Source of the DNA: Pseudomonadota bacterium
GTDB lineage: Bacteria > Verrucomicrobiota > Verrucomicrobiia > Limisphaerales > SXTU01
Assembly (NCBI GenBank): GCA_009922615.1
Contig: RFVF01000029.1
Span: 1-54,840 of the forward strand
DNA length: 54,840 bases
Direction: 5' to 3'
Below, one piece after another: positions 18,989 through 27,579 of this stretch. The position numbers and the translations under genes are program-made. Numbering within the stretch: position 1 is the stretch's first letter; every line of letters starts with the position of its first letter. The notes under the pieces were generated by a model. That model did not search any database. It was not told the DNA's origin and saw only the letters and a program-made list of their open reading frames with translations.

Positions 18989-20349
18989 TGGCCTATACCA
19001 CGTGCACCGTTCCCGCCGGCGGCAAGATCACCATCGCCAACGGCAAACTTGTCGTCCCCAACAACCCGATCATCCCCTTCATCCGTGGTGACGGCACGGG
19101 GCCGGACATCTGGGCCGCGAGCGTGCGTGTGATGGATGCCGCCGTGGAAAAAGCCTATGGAGGTCAGCGCAAGATCGCGTGGATGGAAGTCTTCGCCGGT
19201 GAGGAGAGTTTCAAGAAGTTCAACAACTGGCTGCCCGATGACACCGTCGAAGCTTTCCGTGAATTTCTCGTGGGCATCAAGGGCCCGCTCACCACGCCAA
19301 TTGGCGGCGGCATCCGCTCGCTCAACGTCGCTTTGCGCCAGATGCTCGATCTCTACGTCTGCCTGCGTCCCGTCCAGTATTTCACCGGAGTTCCTTCGCC
19401 CGTGAAGCGTCCCGAGGCCGTGGACATGGTCATCTTCCGCGAGAACACCGAGGACATCTACGCGGGCATCGAGTTCGCCGGCGGCACGCCCGAGGCGCAG
19501 AAGGTGTTGGACTTCATCGCGAAGGAATTCCCGAAAGACTTCAAAAAAATCCGCTTCGGCACGCAGCAGGCGGGTATTGATTATATGAAGCTCGCCGCGC
19601 CGGACCACACGCCGAAGAGCGCGGAGGTCTGCGTCGGCATCGGCATCAAGCCTGTCTCGGCGATGGGCACCATCCGCCTGATGAAGGCCGCCGTGGACTA
19701 CGCGCTGCGCTTCAAGCGCAAGAGCGTCACGATTGTCCACAAGGGCAACATCATGAAGTTCACCGAGGGCGCCTTCCGCGACTGGGCTTACGGCGCGGCT
19801 GAACGCATTTACGGCGACAAGGTTTACACCTGGGCCAAGTGGGAAAAGACCAAGAAGGAAAAGGGCGAGGAAGCCGCCAACGCCGAGCAGAAGGCCGCGC
19901 TCGCCGGCGGCGCACTCCTCATCAAGGACGCCATCGCCGACATCGCCTTGCAACAAGTGCTCACGCGCCCGACGGACTTTGATGTGATCGCCACGCTGAA
20001 CCTGAACGGCGATTACCTCAGCGACGCACTCGCAGCGCAGGTCGGCGGCATCGGCATCGCGCCCGGCGGCAACATTAACTACGTCACCGGCCACGCGATC
20101 TTCGAGGCCACGCACGGCACCGCGCCGAAGTATGCGGGCAAGGACCAGGTCAACCCTGGCTCCGTCGTGCTCTCCGGCGAGATGATGCTGCGCCACCTCG
20201 GCTGGGTGGAAGCCGCCGACCTCATCCTCAAGGGCCTCAATGGCGCGATCGCCAGCAAGCGCGTCACCTACGACTTCGCCCGCCTGATGGAAGGCGCGAC
20301 CGAGATCAAGTGCTCCGCGTTCGGCGACAATATGATCACCAACATGTAA
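18988..20349 (+). CDS. icd: NADP-dependent isocitrate dehydrogenase
   Basis: Icd oxidises isocitrate to 2-oxoglutarate in the TCA cycle. The 453-residue protein is colinear with the E. coli enzyme. It has [10 protein letters not shown] with the regulatory/substrate Ser, [51 protein letters not shown] and GTAPKYAG. The Lys-Tyr of APKYAG and the Tyr/Arg of TYDFARLM are the NADP-specificity residues. It is somewhat longer than the 416-residue E. coli enzyme, with extra residues around 210-225 and 300-315 (the Lys/Glu-rich [19 protein letters not shown] segment). The start at 18988 was chosen because the protein begins like its relatives; it directly follows a 7-base array. Confidence 0.93.
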   Translation: MAYTTCTVPAGGKITIANGKLVVPNNPIIPFIRGDGTGPDIWAASVRVMDAAVEKAYGGQRKIAWMEVFAGEESFKKFNNWLPDDTVEAFREFLVGIKGPLTTPIGGGIRSLNVALRQMLDLYVCLRPVQYFTGVPSPVKRPEAVDMVIFRENTEDIYAGIEFAGGTPEAQKVLDFIAKEFPKDFKKIRFGTQQAGIDYMKLAAPDHTPKSAEVCVGIGIKPVSAMGTIRLMKAAVDYALRFKRKSVTIVHKGNIMKFTEGAFRDWAYGAAERIYGDKVYTWAKWEKTKKEKGEEAANAEQKAALAGGALLIKDAIADIALQQVLTRPTDFDVIATLNLNGDYLSDALAAQVGGIGIAPGGNINYVTGHAIFEATHGTAPKYAGKDQVNPGSVVLSGEMMLRHLGWVEAADLILKGLNGAIASKRVTYDFARLMEGATEIKCSAFGDNMITNM

Positions 20350-20382
20350 GCCATCCACCCAGCCCCAAAACTCGATTCTACT

Positions 20383-20410
20383 CGAGGCCGGCACAACATT
20401 GCCGGCCTCG
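20383..20410 (+). terminator. strong hairpin downstream of icd
   Basis: A perfect 11-base stem (CGAGGCCGGCA at 20383-20393, TGCCGGCCTCG at 20400-20410) with loop CAACAT starts 34 bases after the icd stop. It is followed by tcgcgtttc rather than a clean T-run. It is the best terminator candidate in this part of the window. Confidence 0.5.
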
Positions 20411-20493
20411 TCGCGTTTCAAGCCCGGTCAGTGCGGGAAAACGGTTTGAAGTTTCGGTGGAAAACCGAAGTCCACTGTTGGCATTACCCAGCA

Positions 20494-21327
20494 ATGAAGA
20501 CAGGCCACACCCCAAAACTGCGGCGGAAGGGATTCACTCTGATCGAACTTTTGGTTGTCATCGCCATTATCGCGATCCTGGCCGGACTCCTGCTGCCCGC
20601 ATTGGCCAACGCCAAGAAGAAGGCGAAAGGTTCCGTCTGCAGCAACAACCTCAAACAATGGGGGGTGAGCATTCAACTGTATGCAGGAGACCAGGATGAT
20701 CGCCTCGTATTTTCTTGGGCACATGCCGACATCTATGGAGCTCCCAGCACCTCCCCTCCTTACTATAATGCCTGCGGTGCCGGCTCACTCCTTTCACCCT
20801 ACTTGGCAACTCCCACCACGGTAGCCGGCGAGAACAATAACAACAATTTCGACTGCCCGGCATCACCACATGATGTCAACAATGCCGCGCCGAACGTCAG
20901 CTACACCTGGGGCCAGTTCAAATTCGTGCAAAATCAACGGTATCGCGTCAACCCCTACTTGGGCTGCTACGGATTAGGTCCCATAGCCAACTACCGATTC
21001 AATGGAACCACCCACTCAGCTGTCCGACTCACCGGAGTCAATAATCCTGTAATCAAGGTGTTTTCCTTTGATACACGCGATATCTGGCGGCCCTATGGCA
21101 ACAGCCCGGGCACATCGGTTGCAACTTTCACTGGAGGTGATGCAACCGACTCCAACAATTACAACCCATACTGGCAGGCTCCCAACATCGGATTTCTGCA
21201 CGAGAAGAAAACCACGACCACTTTCTTGGACGGGCACACCGAGATGCTTCCCACTTCAAGTCCCGTCACCTACGGAGCAATCGTCAGCGGGGCCGTTAAT
21301 ATTGACGATAATTGGACCTTGCAATGA
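20494..21327 (+). CDS. type II secretion/pilin-like protein with prepilin cleavage-methylation signal
   Basis: 277 residues from the ATG at 20494. The N-terminus carries a textbook prepilin signal: a basic leader ending KG, then [24 protein letters not shown] with Glu at +5. This is followed by [20 protein letters not shown], the usual junction in PVC pseudopilins (the DUF1559-like layout). A Ser/Thr/Asn-rich globular region follows, ending with a LDGHTE motif ([10 protein letters not shown]) typical of these proteins. It would be processed by PilD and inserted in the inner membrane. The base composition is visibly less GC-rich than the flanking genes. No secretion machinery is adjacent. A small hairpin (20453-20469, TTCGGT/ACCGAA) lies in its 5' leader. 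Confidence 0.85.
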   Translation: MKTGHTPKLRRKGFTLIELLVVIAIIAILAGLLLPALANAKKKAKGSVCSNNLKQWGVSIQLYAGDQDDRLVFSWAHADIYGAPSTSPPYYNACGAGSLLSPYLATPTTVAGENNNNNFDCPASPHDVNNAAPNVSYTWGQFKFVQNQRYRVNPYLGCYGLGPIANYRFNGTTHSAVRLTGVNNPVIKVFSFDTRDIWRPYGNSPGTSVATFTGGDATDSNNYNPYWQAPNIGFLHEKKTTTTFLDGHTEMLPTSSPVTYGAIVSGAVNIDDNWTLQ

Positions 21328-21352
21328 TCGGTCGTGCTGGATTTCAGGATTT

Positions 21353-23410
21353 TCACTCCACCGTCCCCGCGTAGTTCACCAGTGCATGTTGCACGGCGGA
21401 AGTGGCGGTGCGCATTGCCTTCTTGAATTCCAAGGACCGCAGATCTTTCCCCGCTGCGTGACAGAGGCTCATCGCCTGGACGGCGACCGATTCGTCGTAA
21501 TCAGCCAGTGCCGGGAACAACTTCGTGGCGTCGGTGCCGTGACGTTTCACCAACTGCTCCGCGTAGGCCCGGGCGGAGGTGAACTTTCCGTCGCCATCCG
21601 CATCCACCCACACCGGGTTGGTTGCGCCAAGGACGCGCGGTGTGAAACGCTTGGAAGTCGGCTGATACGGTCGCGGCGTCTCCCCAAACGGCGCGGTCAC
21701 GCCCGGCCCGCTCGCGATGGCGACGAGATGCACATCGTGCTTGAAGCGCGGGAGCTTGAACGGCACGCGGGCTTTTATCACCCCTGCGTTCGGCGCAATG
21801 CGCTGCTCGGCCACCTTGATGCCGTTGGCGATTAACTCCACGCGGTCCGCCTGCACCCAAGCGGGGCCAAGCACGGTCACAACCGCCGTGGCTCCGCGAT
21901 GCACGTGCGTCGCAAGTTCGCCAACACCGAAGCGGCCGTCCACGACGAGATCCGCCAGCAGCCCGAAGCTCACCAGCGCGCGGCCCTCGCGCAGGCTGCG
22001 GCAGGCTTCTGCGACATCGAGGGCGGCGACGTTCGTGTCCGCGCATTTCACGTAAGTCCGGCCCTGGCCGAGAATGAAGCGGCTTACGTCATGCGAATCG
22101 CTGGAACCCAGCGCCGTGATGCGATGGCCGTGGTTCAGCAGCGCGAACCAATCGCGGAAGAGCAGCATGATGTCAGACTGCATCGCGGCGGAGGTGATGA
22201 CTTCCAATCCGTCGAACGCAAATTCCTGCCCGCGCAGGGCGGTCCCGGAGACTGCGTTGAAGTTCGCCGGGCCCAGCGGGACGAACCCGCTGTGCAAATC
22301 GCGCGGGTGGTTCAGCGTGATGACTTGCACGCCCGGCGTGGCTCGGATGGCGGGCAGCAGCGCGTTCCAGTTCGTCACGTTCGCATCGACGACGTCGCTG
22401 CCGGGTCGGATGGGAAACGCGTTGAAATGCCCGGCCTTCGTCGTGACTTCGTTGCCGATGACGGAGGTGAAGTGCGCGCTTGTCAACGTGCGCGCCATCG
22501 CGTCGCCGTAGTCGGCATGGTGATTGTGGTCGGTGGCAACGGCGAGTTCGATACCTTCGCCAGCGATGGTCAAAATCCGCTCGTCCTCGGTCGCGTCGCC
22601 GTGTCTGCTGTGCGTGAACGTGTGGATGTGCGTGTCGGCGGCGACCCAGCCAGTCGTCGGCACCGCGCGACAGATGGCCAAGGCCAGGGCCTTCGTTTCA
22701 TTGGCGACAACCGTCACCGACTGTGTGGCCACGGAATACTCGAAGCCGCGCGACGCAAAGACGGTGTAAGTGCCGGGCAAAAGTCCGATGCGTGCCAGGC
22801 CATTCGCGGTATAAACCACCCCGGGGCGGACGGCGGTCTGGGTTTCGTTGGTGGTGTTCGGCAGCAGAGCGGCGAGTTCACCAAATTCGTCCACAATCGT
22901 GATGCGGCAGGGAATGGGCGGCGCGTCCTCCCGCGCAGCATCGCTGACCGAGAGTTGGAGGAAGGCTCCACCAAGCGTCGCCCGCAGCGGCGTGGGCACC
23001 AGCCGGAAGTCGCCCACGACGATGTCATCCACTGCCGTTGGCGGCAGGACGGCCAGCGTGTTTGTCCCGTCGCGCAACGCACCCGGCGGCACGGCGAGCG
23101 CGTGGACGAGCGACGTTTCCTGCGCGACCAGCGAGCCGAGCCGACGGCCGTTGAGCTGCACTTGCCAGGTCTGCTTCACGTCGCGCTGGCGGAGCAGGAG
23201 CGTCTGCTCAGTGTCGTTGCGCGACGCGGCGAAGATGATCTCCAATTTGCGGCCGTGCGGTTTCTTGCCGGCGAACTCCTCCCACTCGGGAAAACCTTCC
23301 GTGCCGAGATGATAACGCGCCGCGTCCAGCACGCGGACTTGAGCCCGCGCCGTCAACGAGCTGCCCAGCCCGATCAACAGCGCGATCCAAATGGGGAAAG
23401 TGCGCGGCAT
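21353..23410 (-). CDS. secreted CehA/McbA-type metallohydrolase with PHP domain
   Basis: 685 residues from the ATG (complement of 23408-23410), which opens a signal peptide (FPIWIALLIGLGSSLTARA). Residues 25-250 are beta-rich and unassigned. The PHP-type metal site is in the second half: DTHIH (His261, His263), TDHNHH (Asp294, His295), GNEVTT (Glu321), LNHPRD (His368) and GSSDSHD (Asp438, His440). This is the ligand order of CehA/McbA-family hydrolases. The best-studied members cleave carbamate esters, but that substrate cannot be assumed here. It is preceded on the same strand by the M3 peptidase, with a 49-base gap containing a 16-base palindrome. Confidence 0.75.
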   Translation of the reverse strand: MPRTFPIWIALLIGLGSSLTARAQVRVLDAARYHLGTEGFPEWEEFAGKKPHGRKLEIIFAASRNDTEQTLLLRQRDVKQTWQVQLNGRRLGSLVAQETSLVHALAVPPGALRDGTNTLAVLPPTAVDDIVVGDFRLVPTPLRATLGGAFLQLSVSDAAREDAPPIPCRITIVDEFGELAALLPNTTNETQTAVRPGVVYTANGLARIGLLPGTYTVFASRGFEYSVATQSVTVVANETKALALAICRAVPTTGWVAADTHIHTFTHSRHGDATEDERILTIAGEGIELAVATDHNHHADYGDAMARTLTSAHFTSVIGNEVTTKAGHFNAFPIRPGSDVVDANVTNWNALLPAIRATPGVQVITLNHPRDLHSGFVPLGPANFNAVSGTALRGQEFAFDGLEVITSAAMQSDIMLLFRDWFALLNHGHRITALGSSDSHDVSRFILGQGRTYVKCADTNVAALDVAEACRSLREGRALVSFGLLADLVVDGRFGVGELATHVHRGATAVVTVLGPAWVQADRVELIANGIKVAEQRIAPNAGVIKARVPFKLPRFKHDVHLVAIASGPGVTAPFGETPRPYQPTSKRFTPRVLGATNPVWVDADGDGKFTSARAYAEQLVKRHGTDATKLFPALADYDESVAVQAMSLCHAAGKDLRSLEFKKAMRTATSAVQHALVNYAGTVE

Positions 23411-23419
23411 CAGGGCGAC

Positions 23420-23435
23420 GCTACGCCTGCGTAGC
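23420..23435. other. 16-base palindrome upstream of the PHP metallohydrolase
   Basis: GCTACGC and GCGTAGC face each other across a 2-base CT centre, 10-25 bases before the start of the PHP gene and 25 bases past the end of the peptidase gene. The 2-base centre favours a DNA-binding site for a dimer over an RNA hairpin. No factor can be named. Confidence 0.35.
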
Positions 23436-23459
23436 AATCGAGGCAAGCGCCTGGCCCGT

Positions 23460-25190
23460 TCACTGCAACTTTGCCAGCTCGCTGCGCGTGAGCGCGACGA
23501 GCGGGCGCACGGTCTCCGCGCTGAAGTCGAAGCGGCAGCCGGCGGCGGCGAAAAGTTCCGGCAGCGGACGCGAGCCGCCGAGCGCGAGGCCGGCCTTGTA
23601 GTCGCGCAGCGCCTTCGCCGGGTCACGATGCGAGTTGACCCAGACTTGCAGCGCGCCGAGCTGTGCGATGCCGTATTCCACGTAGTAAAACGGGTGCAGG
23701 AAGATGTGGAGCTGGCGGTGCCAGAGGTTTGCCCGCGCGGACTCGTGGCCGGACCAGTTCACGTCGCCGCCGAAGCGGTCCATCAGCGCGAGCCACGCGG
23801 CAGTGCGCTCGGCGCGCGTGTGGCCGGGACGCGAGTAAATCCAGTGCTGAAACGCATCCACGGTGGCCATCCACGGAAAGAAGCCGATGATGCCTTCGAG
23901 GTGCGTCTTGCGCGCGCGGTTGGCCTCGGCGGGCGCGTAAAATTCTTCGAGGTGCTGGTTGCCGAGGAGTTCCATCGCCATCGAGGCAACTTCGCAGAAT
24001 TCAATCGGCGCGCTGCGGTAGGCGTAGAGGTCTTCGCTCTTCGCTGCGAGCGTGTGGAAGGCGTGGCCGGCCTCGTGCAGCATCGTTTCCACGTCGCGCT
24101 GCACGCCGACGGAGTTCATGAAGATGAACGGCAGCCGCGCCTCGGCGAGCGTGGATTGATAGCCGCCGGGGGCTTTGCCCTTGCGGTTGGCGAGGTCGAG
24201 CAACTTCAAATCGCGCATCTGCGCGAAGCCGCCGGCCAGTTCCGCATCCACGTGGTCGAACACGCGCTGCGTGCGCGTGACCATCTCGTCCACGTCCGTG
24301 AAGGGCCGCAGCGGCGCGCGGTTCAGCGGGTCCACGGCGGTGTCCCACGGGCGCAACGCGTCCACGCCGAGCAGGCGCTTGCGCTCGGCCTGCAACTGCC
24401 GCACGACCGGCATGAACTCCGTGTCCACGGCGGCGTGAAACTTCCGGCAGTCTTCCGCCGTGTAGTCGAAGCGGCCTTTGGCGCGGAACGCGTAGGCGAG
24501 GTAGTTCGGAAAGCCGGCGTTGCGGGCGATCTGCTCGCGGAGCTTGAGCAGCGCCTCGAAGTTTTCCTCGATTTGATCGGCGACTTGCAGGCGGCGCTGG
24601 GCGACGAGTCGCCACGCTTCTTCGCGGAGCGCGCGGTCCGGCTCTTCGAGGTAGCGGCCCATCTGCACGAGCGTTTTCTCCTCGCCCCGGAAGTTCACCG
24701 TGAGCGAGCCGGTGAGCTTTTGATATTGCTGCCCGAGCTTGGCCTCTTCGGTCTGCAACGGCACGTTTTCCTCGCGGAAAAGTTCGACGAGCAGCGCGGT
24801 GTCACGGTCAAAAACCTCGTAGCGATGCTTGTCGAGCTGGCGGCGCAGCGGGTGCGCAAGGAACAACTTGGCGAGGTTGAACTGCCGGGGTTTCAGCTCC
24901 GGCTCGACCTTCTCGACGAAGTGCAAGTAAGCCTGCTCCGCCTCGGGACTGTCCGTGTGGCAGGTCATCGCGATGTAGCGCTGGCTGCCTTCCTGGTCGA
25001 GCGCGGCGAAAAGCTCACCCTGATCAAGAATCCAGCGCTCGAACTCCGCCAACGTCTGGCACTGCGAAGCCCGGGCGTCGAGTTGATCGAACAAGGGCGC
25101 GATCCGGCTCCAGTCCCCAAGATCAATCTGGGCGGGCACGAAGCGGCGCGGGGCGTGAGTGGGCAGGTTCGCGAACGGCAACAAATTCAT
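23460..25190 (-). CDS. M3 family oligoendopeptidase (PepF-like)
   Basis: 576 residues from the ATG (complement of 25188-25190). The zinc motif HEAGHAFH places His372, Glu373 and His376, with the third ligand Glu near residue 400 in EFCEVASM, the M3 pattern. The C-terminal FYYVEYGIAQLGALQVW segment is also typical of oligoendopeptidase F-type enzymes. There is no signal peptide, so it is probably cytoplasmic and trims short peptides. An in-frame upstream ATG (position 25244) would add 18 residues that look unlike the family. It is divergent from the secreted protein gene at 25309 with a 118-base gap. Confidence 0.88.
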   Translation of the reverse strand: MNLLPFANLPTHAPRRFVPAQIDLGDWSRIAPLFDQLDARASQCQTLAEFERWILDQGELFAALDQEGSQRYIAMTCHTDSPEAEQAYLHFVEKVEPELKPRQFNLAKLFLAHPLRRQLDKHRYEVFDRDTALLVELFREENVPLQTEEAKLGQQYQKLTGSLTVNFRGEEKTLVQMGRYLEEPDRALREEAWRLVAQRRLQVADQIEENFEALLKLREQIARNAGFPNYLAYAFRAKGRFDYTAEDCRKFHAAVDTEFMPVVRQLQAERKRLLGVDALRPWDTAVDPLNRAPLRPFTDVDEMVTRTQRVFDHVDAELAGGFAQMRDLKLLDLANRKGKAPGGYQSTLAEARLPFIFMNSVGVQRDVETMLHEAGHAFHTLAAKSEDLYAYRSAPIEFCEVASMAMELLGNQHLEEFYAPAEANRARKTHLEGIIGFFPWMATVDAFQHWIYSRPGHTRAERTAAWLALMDRFGGDVNWSGHESARANLWHRQLHIFLHPFYYVEYGIAQLGALQVWVNSHRDPAKALRDYKAGLALGGSRPLPELFAAAGCRFDFSAETVRPLVALTRSELAKLQ

Positions 25191-25308
25191 AGCGCCAGAG
25201 CGTGGCGGAATGACACCGCGCAACAAAGTCATTTTTGAGCGCAATCTGCCGCCGCGCCCGGCGCAAACCCCGGCTTGCCTCCGGGGCGCGAAAGCCTAGA
25301 CTGCGACC

Positions 25309-26226
25309 ATGCGTTTCTCGCTTGCTCTGAGTTTGATCTGGCTCGCGGTCTGGTCGGCCAGCGCTGCCGCACCCTTCGCGCTCAAGCCCGCTCGGAGCTC
25401 CGTCCAGTTCACAACCACCGTGCAGCAGAAACTTTTTTTACCGGGTGAATCCGTGCTGGTGGAACTCTCGATCCGTAATAACTCGGGCCGGCCATTGAGC
25501 TTCAAGCCCGAGGAGCATTGGCTGGACTTCACGGTGTGGAACCAGACCAAGGCCAACGGCGAAGGCGTGCCCGTGGGCCGGGTCAAACCGGTGGTCGTCA
25601 ACGAGGCGTTCACGATTGAGCACACTGCCCAGGCGAAAATGCAAGTGGACCTCATGCCGTGCTTTGCGCTGACCCGTCCGGGCCGCTACAAAATCACCGC
25701 CGCGCTGATGCACGAAGGCGCGGCCGTGCCAGTGCAAGCCGAGTCGTTTATCATTGAGTTGACGCCCGGGTTCAAGATCGCCGAGCAGGAATTCGGCATG
25801 CGCGCCTCCGAAAGTGAGTCAGCCCCGGAGATCAGGAAGTTTTCCCTCCTGCGTTTGACCCTCACCACCCCCAGCGAAATCCGCCTTTATGCGTGCGTGA
25901 CTGACGCTTCCGAGGAAACGATCTTTCGGCTGACCAAAATCGGCCGCGTGTCCGGCAACGACACTCCGCCGACGAAACTCGACCGCCTCAGCAACTGGCA
26001 CCTCCTGCATCAAAGCGATTTTCGCACCTTCACCCACACCGTGATCAGCCCGCGCGGCGATCTCCTCGTGCGCGAATCCTACGAGCCGACCGGCCTGCGT
26101 CCCGGATTGAAGACCGACGACAACGGAGAGGTGGTCGTCACCAGCGGCGTGCGGCGCAGCCGGGCGGATGACATCCTGCCCTTGCCGCTCACGAAACCCG
26201 CGACCCCCGCGCTCGCGCTGCCCTGA
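25309..26226 (+). CDS. secreted protein of unknown function
   Basis: 305 residues starting with a clear signal peptide (MRFSLALSLIWLAVWSASAA). I do not recognise a named family. The first half has beta-sandwich-like sequence (FLPGESVLVELSIRNNSGRPLSF, LTRPGRYKITAAL) resembling intracellular-proteinase-inhibitor or Ig-like folds. The second half contains ISPRGDLLVRESYEPTGLRPGL, as in a protein that reads out a value. The C-terminus is Pro/Ala-rich. It stands alone between the divergent peptidase and the aminotransferase; role unknown. Confidence 0.6.
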   Translation: MRFSLALSLIWLAVWSASAAAPFALKPARSSVQFTTTVQQKLFLPGESVLVELSIRNNSGRPLSFKPEEHWLDFTVWNQTKANGEGVPVGRVKPVVVNEAFTIEHTAQAKMQVDLMPCFALTRPGRYKITAALMHEGAAVPVQAESFIIELTPGFKIAEQEFGMRASESESAPEIRKFSLLRLTLTTPSEIRLYACVTDASEETIFRLTKIGRVSGNDTPPTKLDRLSNWHLLHQSDFRTFTHTVISPRGDLLVRESYEPTGLRPGLKTDDNGEVVVTSGVRRSRADDILPLPLTKPATPALALP

Positions 26227-26319
26227 TAAACGGCACCACTAGCGGCAGCTCAATTTGGCTTTCCGTGGGAAGATTCCTTGCCTCGCCGCCGCGCCTGTGA
26301 AATTTTCGCCGCCTGTTTT

Positions 26320-27408
26320 ATGGCGCACGTCAAACTCCACATCCCGGGTCCGGTCGAAGTCAGCGAGAAAACCTTCAAGGCATTCTGCTCGCCGATGATC
26401 GGCCACCGCGGCCAGGGCTACAAAGACCTCGTCGCAAAGATCCAGCCGCAGCTCCAGGCGCTCCTCGGCACCAAGCAGCTTGTCTATCTCTCCACCTCCA
26501 GCGCCTGGGGCGTGATGGAAGGCGCGCTCCGCAACCTGACGCAGAAAAAGGTCCTCTGCTGCATGAAGGGCGCGTTCTCCGACAAGTGGCTCGACGTGGC
26601 CAAGCGCTGCGGCAAGGACGCCGAGGGCCTCCAAGTCCCATGGGGCTCGCCCATCCGCGCCGAGGCCATTGACGCGAAGCTCGCCACCGGCCAGTTCGAC
26701 TCGCTCACGCTCATCCACAACGAGACCAGCACCGGCACCATGTCGCCGGTCGCGGAAATCGCCGCGCTCAAGGCCAAGTATCCCGACGTGATGTTCATCG
26801 TGGACGCCGTCAGCTCCATGACCGCCGTGCCGCTGAACTTCGACACGCTGGGCATTGACGTGCTGCTCGCCGGCACGCAAAAAGCCTTCGCCCTGCCGCC
26901 CGGCCTCACGGTCTTCACCTGCTCGCCCGCTGCGCTGGCGAAGGCCGCAACCGCCAAGGACCGTGGCTACTACTTCGACTTCATCGAGTTCGACAAGAAC
27001 GCGAAGGAGAACATGACGCCCAGCACGCCGAGCATCTCGCACACCTACGCGCTCGCGAGCAAGCTGGACGAGTTCTTCGCCGAGGGCTTGGAAGCCCGTT
27101 ACGCCCGACACAAGCAGACCAACCAGATGACCCGCGACTGGGCGGCCAAGCACGGCTTTACGCTCTTCCCCGAGGCCGGCTTCGAGTCCATCACACTCAC
27201 CTGCGTGAACAACGGCGCAAAGCCCGGCGGACGTGTGGTTGACGCCGCGAAGCTCCAGAAGTTCGTGAAGGAGCAGGGCTTCCTCATCGACGGCGGCTAC
27301 GGGAAAATCAAAGGCACCACCTTCCGCCTCTCCAACATGGGCGACGAAACGCCCGCGACGATGAACCAGCTTTACGCCGCGCTGGACAGTGCAATGGCGA
27401 AGCTCTGA
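26320..27408 (+). CDS. class V aminotransferase, alanine/serine-glyoxylate type
   Basis: 362 residues from the ATG at 26320. A PLP enzyme of the alanine-glyoxylate/serine-glyoxylate aminotransferase subgroup: IPGPVEVSEKTFKAFCSPMIGHRG start, STSSAWGVMEGALRN (phosphate-binding turn), HNETSTGT, VDAVSSM (the Asp that contacts the PLP ring) and GTQKAFALPPG with Lys188 forming the Schiff base. The C-terminal TFRLSNMGD is the Arg-containing carboxylate site. It could take part in glyoxylate, serine or photorespiratory-type metabolism, or be a phosphoserine-type enzyme; sequence alone does not decide. A twin-hairpin repeat follows it. Confidence 0.82.
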   Translation: MAHVKLHIPGPVEVSEKTFKAFCSPMIGHRGQGYKDLVAKIQPQLQALLGTKQLVYLSTSSAWGVMEGALRNLTQKKVLCCMKGAFSDKWLDVAKRCGKDAEGLQVPWGSPIRAEAIDAKLATGQFDSLTLIHNETSTGTMSPVAEIAALKAKYPDVMFIVDAVSSMTAVPLNFDTLGIDVLLAGTQKAFALPPGLTVFTCSPAALAKAATAKDRGYYFDFIEFDKNAKENMTPSTPSISHTYALASKLDEFFAEGLEARYARHKQTNQMTRDWAAKHGFTLFPEAGFESITLTCVNNGAKPGGRVVDAAKLQKFVKEQGFLIDGGYGKIKGTTFRLSNMGDETPATMNQLYAALDSAMAKL

Positions 27409-27469
27409 GTGAATTCATCCTCTCCCCACAGGAGTAGAAAGTCCAAAAGCCATCTGAGTTCGAGGTGTG

Positions 27470-27567
27470 GCCCTTGGGCCAAGGGCTGGTAGGGCGCGGT
27501 GTCCTCACCGCGCCGCCGAGGTTCCGAAGTCTCCGAGTATTAGGCGGCGGGCTGAGGACAGCCCGCC
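27470..27567. repeat. three-hairpin intergenic element with complementary loops
   Basis: Between two convergent genes. First, GCCCTTGG / CCAAGGGC (27470-27486) around a single base. Second, GGCGCGGT-gtcctc-ACCGCGCC (27493-27514). Third, GGCGGGCT-gaggac-AGCCCGCC (27546-27567). The 6-base loops of the last two are exact reverse complements, so the second and third hairpins are inverted copies of one unit with paired stem differences. Translated, this DNA gives spurious frames containing VGRGVLTAP and RTARPT, which I recall from many doubtful Verrucomicrobia entries. Confidence 0.75.
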
Positions 27568-27579
27568 CCACCCACCGCT

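Noticed and set aside
18841..20421. 526-codon minus-strand frame opposite icd
   Set aside because: The + strand icd is conserved end to end; the antisense product has no recognisable domain.
21899..23434. 511-codon + strand frame opposite the PHP hydrolase
   Set aside because: Antisense to a gene with a signal peptide and metal motifs; no domain.
23391..25238. 615-codon + strand frame opposite the M3 peptidase
   Set aside because: Antisense shadow; composition-driven Arg/Val/Ala/Glu-rich sequence with no domain, while the minus frame has HEAGH and full family length.
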